A DNA stretch of 10,710 nt from an uncultured Oscillibacter sp. (GTDB taxonomy: Bacteria; Bacillota; Clostridia; Oscillospirales; Oscillospiraceae). Shown piece by piece: positions 6,775 through 10,710 of the stretch (position 1 is the stretch's first letter; each line of letters starts with the position of its first letter). The notes below the pieces were generated by a model, which saw only the letters and a program-made list of their open reading frames with translations, was not told where the DNA came from and did no database searches. Location: NCBI GenBank assembly GCA_910584995.1, contig CAJUDW010000049.1, forward strand, positions 1 through 10,710, written 5' to 3'. A program made the position numbers and the translations under genes.

Positions 6775-7653
6775 ATGAGCAGAGAACTTTCCCCCCGGGA
6801 GACGGCGGAGCGCAGCCTCATCAAAACCTACCGCAAGACCCTGTGGAACCCCTTCATTGCCGCTGTCAAGCGGTATGGGCTGGTGTCCCCAGGGGATCAT
6901 ATTGCCGTGTGCGTCTCCGGCGGCAAGGATTCCATGGTCCTGGCCAAGCTGATGCAGGAACTCCAGCGGCACACGGACCGTCCCTTCCGGCTGACCTTCC
7001 TGGCCATGGATCCCGGCTACAACCCGGAAAACCGGCGGCGGCTGGAGGAGAACGCGGCCCTGCTGGGGATCCCCCTGGTTGTTTTTGAGAGCGATATCTT
7101 TGACGTGACGGCCCATGTGGAGAAAAACCCCTGTTACCTCTGCGCCCGGATGCGCCGGGGCTGCCTGTACGCCAAGGCCCGGGAACTGGGCTGCGGGAAA
7201 ATCGCCCTGGGCCATCACCTCTCCGACGTGATTGAAACCACCCTCCTGGGCCTCTTCTACGGGGCCCAGGTCCAGGCCATGATGCCGAAACTCCACAGCA
7301 AAAATTTCCCCGGCATGGAGTTGATCCGGCCTCTCTACTGCGTCCACGAGGATGATATCAACGCATGGAAGGCCTATAACGGCCTCCGGTTCCTCCAGTG
7401 CGCCTGCCGCTTCACCGAGGCCCGGGATGCCTCAGGGGACGGGGTGGGCGAGAGCAAGCGCCAAGAGGTGAAGCAGCTTCTGTGGCAGCTGCGGCGGGAC
7501 AATCCCAATATCGAAAAGAGCATTTTCCAGGCTATCCACGGCGTCCAGCTGGACACCTTCCCGGGATTCAAATACCGGGGTCAGGCCTATTCTTTCTTGG
7601 ATTTTTATCATGGGGGCTTTCCGCCTTTTGCAGGCGGGGCCGGACAGGAGTGA
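6775..7653 (+). CDS. ttcA: TtcA-like PP-loop ATPase, tRNA 2-thiocytidine synthesis family
   Basis: This 292-residue cytosolic protein of the adenylating PP-loop family has SGGKDS (residues 48-53) for ATP, then NPCYLCARMRRGCLY with C120 and C123 as in the TtcA CxxC, GHHLSD (146-151) and a C-terminal region with FLQCACRF (C209, C211). TtcA uses an iron-sulfur cluster held by three cysteines to thiolate cytidine 32 in tRNA. Here the CxxC and one of C209/C211 would supply them. The late motif differs from the PCNLC form I recall for enterobacterial TtcA, so the target base is less certain than the family. GGGGAGG lies only three bases before the ATG, which is tight. It is the middle gene of the operon: 12 bases after cls and 7 before the Sel1 gene. 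Confidence 0.8.
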   Translation: MSRELSPRETAERSLIKTYRKTLWNPFIAAVKRYGLVSPGDHIAVCVSGGKDSMVLAKLMQELQRHTDRPFRLTFLAMDPGYNPENRRRLEENAALLGIPLVVFESDIFDVTAHVEKNPCYLCARMRRGCLYAKARELGCGKIALGHHLSDVIETTLLGLFYGAQVQAMMPKLHSKNFPGMELIRPLYCVHEDDINAWKAYNGLRFLQCACRFTEARDASGDGVGESKRQEVKQLLWQLRRDNPNIEKSIFQAIHGVQLDTFPGFKYRGQAYSFLDFYHGGFPPFAGGAGQE

Positions 7654-7660
7654 ATATGAT

Positions 7661-10087
7661 ATGATGTACTATCGCTGTGAAAATTCCGACTGCGGCTTTG
7701 TCGGGGAGACAGAACCGGATATCTGCCCCCGCTGCGGCGGCACCTTTTTCCAGGCTGTGGATGAGGAGGAGATGACCGGCGGCGACTGGGTGTCTATGGG
7801 CAACCAGGCCGTGGAGGAGCGGCGGCAGACGGACGCCCTGGCCTGCTACCAGCGGGCGGCGGCCATGGGGGATACCCTGGGCCTCACCAATCTGGGCTGG
7901 TGCTTCGAGGCGGGCATCGGCGTGGAGAAGGATCCCCGGCAGGCGGTGCTGCTGTATGCCCAGGCGGCCTCCCAGGAGTATATGCCGGCCCTGACCAACC
8001 TGGGCTACTGCTATACATACGGCATCGGCGTGGAGCGGGACGAGGCGAGGGCTTTGGAGTGCTTCCGGAAGGGGGCTGAGGAGGGCTTCCCCCGGGCCCA
8101 GTTCCTGCTGGCGGAATCCTACCGCCGGGGGGCCGGTGTGGAACAGGATGATAGCGAGGCGGCGAAATGGTACCAGTCCGCCGCGTGGCTGGGGTATCCG
8201 GCGGCGCAGACGGAACTGGGCCGCTGCTTTGAGTTCGGCAGCGGCGTGCCGGAGGATCTGGAGCAGGCGGTGAAGTGGTATCAGGCTGCCGCCGACCAGG
8301 ACAGCGCCACCGGCCAGTGCTGCCTGGGCTTCTGCTACGAGGCGGGCCGGGGCGTGGAACAGAGTTGGGAGGAGGCCGTCCGCTGGTACAAGGCCGCCGC
8401 CGGGAAGGGCTATCCCCGGGCCCAGTGCAACCTGGCCTGGTGCTACGAAAACGGAAAGGGCGTGGACACCGACCTGGGAGAGGCCGCCCGCCTCTACCGG
8501 GCGGCGGCGGATCAGGGCTATCCCCGGGGCCTTGTGTGCCTGGGGTACTGCTACGAGCGGGGCCGGGGCGTCCCGGCGGACAAGGTGCAGGCGGCGGACT
8601 GTTACCGCAGGGCCGCCGAGGATGGCGACGAGGACGGCGCCTGCTGCCTGGGCTATCTCTACGAGATCGGCGAGGGTGTGGAGCAAAGCTGGGAGGAGGC
8701 CCTGTCCTGGTACAAGAAATCCGCAGAACTGGGCTTGCCCCGGGGCCAGTGCAACCTAGCCTGGTGCTATGAGAACGGCAAGGGTACGGAGCAGGACTAC
8801 GGCGAATCCTTCCGCTGGTATAAGGCGGCGGCGGATCAAGGCTATCCCAGAGGGCTTTTCAACATCGCCCGGGCCTATGACTACGGCATGGGGGCGGAAC
8901 AGGATGCGGAGGAGGCCGCCGTCTGGTATCAGAAGGCGGTGGACGCCGGTTCCGTGCCTGCTATGTGCGATTTGGGCGTTTGCTACGAGCGGGGCGAGGG
9001 CGTGCCCCAGGACTTTGCGCGGGCGGTGGCCCTCTACACCCAGGCGGCGGAGAACGGCAACCCTCCGGGCCAGTGCAACCTGGGGTACATGTATGAGACC
9101 GGCCGGGGCGTGGAGCAGAGCTGGACGGAGGCCGTCCGGTGGTACAGCGCCGCTGCCAAGCAGGGTTTCCCCCGGGCCCAGTGCAACCTGGCCTGGTGTT
9201 ATGAAAACGGCGAAGGGGTGGATCTGAACCTCTCCCGGGCCGCCCACTGGTACGGCAAGGCGGCGGAGCAGGGGGATCCCAGGGGCATGTTCGGTCTGGG
9301 CTACAGCTACAAGAAAGGCCGGGGTGTGGAGCAGGATCTGGAAAAAGCCATCTACTGGTATCAGAAGGCCGCGGAGGCCAATTATCCCCCTGCCCTCTGC
9401 AATATAGGCCTCTGCTACGAGCAGGGGGAGGGCGTGGAGCAGGATATCCCCAAGGCGGCGGAGTTCTACCGCCGTGCGGCGGAGCGGGGGGACCGCATCG
9501 CCGCCTGCAACCTGGGTTATCTCTACGAAACCGGCAGCGGCGTGGATCAGAGTTGGGAGGACGCCGCCAAGTGGTACCTGGAATCCGCCGAGGCAGGGGA
9601 TCCCCGGGGCCAGTGCAATTACGGCATGTGCCTGGAACTTGGCCGGGGTGTGGAGAAGGATGTATCTGCCGCCGCCGGATGGTACAGGAAAGCCGCCCGG
9701 CAGGGCAGCCGCGCCGCCGCCTGCAGCCTGGGGTATCTCTATGAGACCGGCGAGGGCGTGAACCAAAGCTGGGAGGAGGCCGTGAAGCTGTACCGCCAGG
9801 CGGCGGATCAGGGCAGCGCCCAGGCCCAGTTCAATCTGGCCCAGTGCTACGAAAACGGCACCGGTGTCCGGAAAAATCCGGAGAAGGCTGCGGAGTTGTA
9901 CCGCCTGGCTGCCGATCAGGATTTTGAGGAGGCCAAGGAGGCCCTGGACCGGCTGAAAAACGGCGCGCCAGCCCCTGCCAAGGGCAGCGCGGCGAAGCCC
10001 TCTGCCCTTCCCAAGGAAGGGGCCAGAAAGGATCCGCCCAAGGGCGGGTTCCTGAAGGGCCTCTTCGGCGGCAGGAAGGATCGTTAA
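7661..10087 (+). CDS. Zinc-ribbon protein with 19 Sel1-like repeats
   Basis: This 808-residue protein has no signal peptide or membrane helix, so it is presumably cytosolic. Residues 6-25 form a four-cysteine zinc ribbon (Cys 6, 11, 22, 25; CX4C and CPRC). A helical lead-in (about 44-74) follows, then 19 contiguous Sel1 repeats of exactly 36 residues (75-758). The consensus is LGxCYExGxGVxxDxxxAxxWYxxAAxxGxPxx. A 50-residue Pro/Ala/Lys tail ends in GGFLKGLFGGRKDR. Sel1/TPR solenoids bind proteins; no partner or enzyme is evident. The repeats carry about 28 cysteines, often at positions 2 and 7. I start at the ATG at 7661, ten bases after AGGAG (7646-7650) and just past the ttcA stop; the adjacent ATG at 7664 is also possible. 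It is the last gene of the operon. The role is unknown; scaffold or adaptor is my inference. Confidence 0.9.
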   Translation: MMYYRCENSDCGFVGETEPDICPRCGGTFFQAVDEEEMTGGDWVSMGNQAVEERRQTDALACYQRAAAMGDTLGLTNLGWCFEAGIGVEKDPRQAVLLYAQAASQEYMPALTNLGYCYTYGIGVERDEARALECFRKGAEEGFPRAQFLLAESYRRGAGVEQDDSEAAKWYQSAAWLGYPAAQTELGRCFEFGSGVPEDLEQAVKWYQAAADQDSATGQCCLGFCYEAGRGVEQSWEEAVRWYKAAAGKGYPRAQCNLAWCYENGKGVDTDLGEAARLYRAAADQGYPRGLVCLGYCYERGRGVPADKVQAADCYRRAAEDGDEDGACCLGYLYEIGEGVEQSWEEALSWYKKSAELGLPRGQCNLAWCYENGKGTEQDYGESFRWYKAAADQGYPRGLFNIARAYDYGMGAEQDAEEAAVWYQKAVDAGSVPAMCDLGVCYERGEGVPQDFARAVALYTQAAENGNPPGQCNLGYMYETGRGVEQSWTEAVRWYSAAAKQGFPRAQCNLAWCYENGEGVDLNLSRAAHWYGKAAEQGDPRGMFGLGYSYKKGRGVEQDLEKAIYWYQKAAEANYPPALCNIGLCYEQGEGVEQDIPKAAEFYRRAAERGDRIAACNLGYLYETGSGVDQSWEDAAKWYLESAEAGDPRGQCNYGMCLELGRGVEKDVSAAAGWYRKAARQGSRAAACSLGYLYETGEGVNQSWEEAVKLYRQAADQGSAQAQFNLAQCYENGTGVRKNPEKAAELYRLAADQDFEEAKEALDRLKNGAPAPAKGSAAKPSALPKEGARKDPPKGGFLKGLFGGRKDR
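7883..9934 (+). repeat. 19 tandem 108-bp coding repeats (Sel1 units)
   Basis: Nineteen in-frame units of 108 bp run without interruption. Higher-order copies are visible: units with VEQSWEEA or close variants are 5, 8, 12, 16 and 18, each followed by a QCN- or QFN-starting unit, mostly QCNLAWCYENG-like (6, 9, 13, 17, 19), then often an LGYxYxxGRGV-type unit (7, 10, 14). This suggests past duplication of two- to four-unit blocks, e.g. 8639-9070 and 9071-9502. Confidence 0.9.
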
Positions 10088-10097
10088 CCGAAAACAG

Positions 10098-10153
10098 GCG
10101 TCCGCCATTGGGACGCTGTGGAACTCTGCGGGGAGGCGTACGCCTCCCCGCAG
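10098..10153 (+). terminator. Hairpins after the Sel1 gene, probable operon end
   Basis: GCGTCC (10098-10103) pairs with GGACGC (10111-10116). A perfect 28-base palindrome follows at 10126-10153 (arm CTGCGGGGAGGCGT). No T run follows either one. They lie 10-66 bases past the stop, so they probably mark the end of the operon transcript, by termination or protection of the 3' end. Confidence 0.45.
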
Positions 10154-10193
10154 GCGGCTGGCAGCCGTCCCGGGGTTCCGGCAGTGTGATATG

Positions 10194-10245
10194 CTCCCCC
10201 TATGAGAGACAGAGAAAGAAGAAAAACTGTCTCACATAGGGGGAG
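10194..10245 (+). promoter_or_regulatory. Hairpin hiding the transposase ribosome site
   Basis: CTCCCCCTATGAGAGACAG (10194-10212) and CTGTCTCACATAGGGGGAG (10227-10245) form a 19-bp stem with one mismatch and a 14-base A-rich loop. The only ribosome site, GGGGGAG (10239-10245), lies in the 3' arm, five bases before the ATG. Any transcript entering from outside would carry both arms and be poorly translated. Confidence 0.7.
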
Positions 10246-10250
10246 TAGCT

Positions 10251-10710
10251 ATGTCCAGGAGATTAAAGGTAAGCGTAGAAGAAAAGATGAGATGTATCAG
10301 AAGCTATATGTCAGGGAAAGGGAACCTAGAGACGATAGCAGGTAGAGCGGGAGTGGACGAAAAAAGTCTCCGCAATTGGACAAAGCGGTATAAGGCCGGG
10401 GGCGTTGAAGCGTTATATCCTGCGAAACAGAACCAGGTATACAACTCAGAACTGAAACAGAAAGCGGTGGAGGAATACTTATCGGGCAAGGGAGGCCTGA
10501 TGGAAATAGCAATAAAATACAAACTTCGGTCAGAAAGGCAACTCCAGAACTGGATAAAGGTGTATAATAGTCATGGAGATTTCAACTCCGTAAGACAGTC
10601 AGGAGGAGGAAACTGCATGAAACAGGGACGGGAAACGACACAGGAGGAACGGATGCAAATAGCCCGGGAGTGTATCGCCGGAGGGAAGAACTACGGGGAG
10701 ATGGCCTTAA
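10251..10710 (+). CDS. IS3-family transposase OrfA-like helix-turn-helix protein (3' end missing)
   Basis: The frame is open from ATG 10251 to the window end: 153 residues, no stop. Two homologous helix-turn-helix units are visible. One is at about residues 10-50 (EEKMRCIRSYMSGKGNLETI to LRNWTKRYKAGG) and the other at about 65-108 (LKQKAVEEYLSGKGGLMEI to LQNWIKVYNSHG). A third begins at about 130 (QEERMQIARECIAGGKNYGE). This layout fits the DNA-binding OrfA of IS3-type elements common in Clostridia; the catalytic DDE part would be downstream. The start is chosen because GGGGGAG lies five bases before it. Codon use is unlike the host genes, consistent with recent acquisition. Whether the element is intact cannot be seen. 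Confidence 0.8.
   Translation, partial: MSRRLKVSVEEKMRCIRSYMSGKGNLETIAGRAGVDEKSLRNWTKRYKAGGVEALYPAKQNQVYNSELKQKAVEEYLSGKGGLMEIAIKYKLRSERQLQNWIKVYNSHGDFNSVRQSGGGNCMKQGRETTQEERMQIARECIAGGKNYGEMAL

Larger units (their letters stand above)
10185..10710 (+). mobile_element. Left end of an IS3-type insertion sequence, cut by the window edge
   Basis: The left end probably lies near 10185-10187, where TGTGATATGCTCCCCC begins with the TG typical of IS3-family ends. The element's transposase gene reads inward and runs off the window. Base use changes sharply here, from strongly GC-rich host genes to A-rich sequence with AGA, AGG and ATA codons. The right end and target duplication are outside the window, so the exact boundary is inferred. 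Confidence 0.65.

Noticed and set aside
3358..7347. A 1329-codon open frame on the minus strand across pncB, cls and ttcA
   Set aside because: It lies wholly opposite three well-recognised genes, its peptide is a low-complexity Gly/Pro/His/Val-rich mix with no known motif, and long stop-free antisense frames are expected with this GC-rich codon use.
7610..7660. Upstream extension of the Sel1 gene by 17 residues into ttcA
   Set aside because: It would overlap the ttcA end and lacks a ribosome site; AGGAG at 7646-7650 fits the start at 7661.
7883..9934. Regular repeats that could suggest a CRISPR array
   Set aside because: The 108-bp period is in frame, has no unique spacers and encodes a protein solenoid.
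7568..10108. Two long minus-strand open frames with internal repeats opposite the Sel1 gene
   Set aside because: Their periodicity is just the mirror of the 108-bp Sel1 repeats; no ribosome site or family match.
10297..10522. Short minus-strand open frames inside the insertion sequence
   Set aside because: They are antisense to the HTH transposase frame, with no ribosome site and no recognisable domain.

Overview
The window is high-GC bacterial DNA. Protein similarity, strong AGGAGG ribosome sites and TTGnnn-17-TATAAT promoters point to a Clostridia gut-type Firmicute, probably of the Oscillospiraceae (Flavonifractor/Lawsonibacter-like). This is inferred from the look of the proteins, not from a search. 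Most of the window is ordinary chromosomal housekeeping DNA, and the right edge runs into an insertion sequence.

Left part (1-1516). Two half-length TauE/SafE (TSUP) permease genes lie on the minus strand. They overlap by a GTGA stop/start and together make one full-size transporter. Upstream of them, also on the minus strand, is a 63-residue cysteine-rich DUF1540 protein. A GC-rich intergenic stretch of about 350 bases (1163-1516) then separates it from the divergent cutC. It holds a long hairpin, a possible three-way-junction fold and the cutC promoter.

Middle (1517-4917). CutC (plus) converges on a type II pantothenate kinase (minus), with a bidirectional terminator between them. The kinase is divergent from nicotinate phosphoribosyltransferase (plus). 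Their two good sigma-A promoters sit back to back with -35 boxes 17 bases apart, and an inverted repeat fills the gap. Two cofactor-entry enzymes, for CoA and for NAD, may therefore share a control point.

Right part (4918-10087). A promoter at 5040-5068 drives a tight three-gene operon (gaps of 12 and 7 bases). The genes encode a cardiolipin synthase with two HKD motifs, a TtcA-like PP-loop ATPase (tRNA thiolation family), and an 808-residue protein made of an N-terminal four-cysteine zinc ribbon, 19 uninterrupted 36-residue Sel1 repeats and a basic tail. The Sel1 protein is the least explained gene here. Its repeats are unusually rich in cysteine and show higher-order duplication.

Right edge (about 10185-10710). 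The left end and 5' part of an IS3-type transposase gene run off the window. Base and codon use (AGA, AGG, ATA) differ sharply from the host genes, which suggests recent arrival. A 19-bp hairpin directly before the start codon buries the ribosome site.

I see no CRISPR array, tRNA, rRNA or phage gene. I see no clear case for a wholly new system. The best leads are the zinc-ribbon/Sel1 protein in its operon, the shared CoA/NAD promoter region, and the IS leader hairpin.
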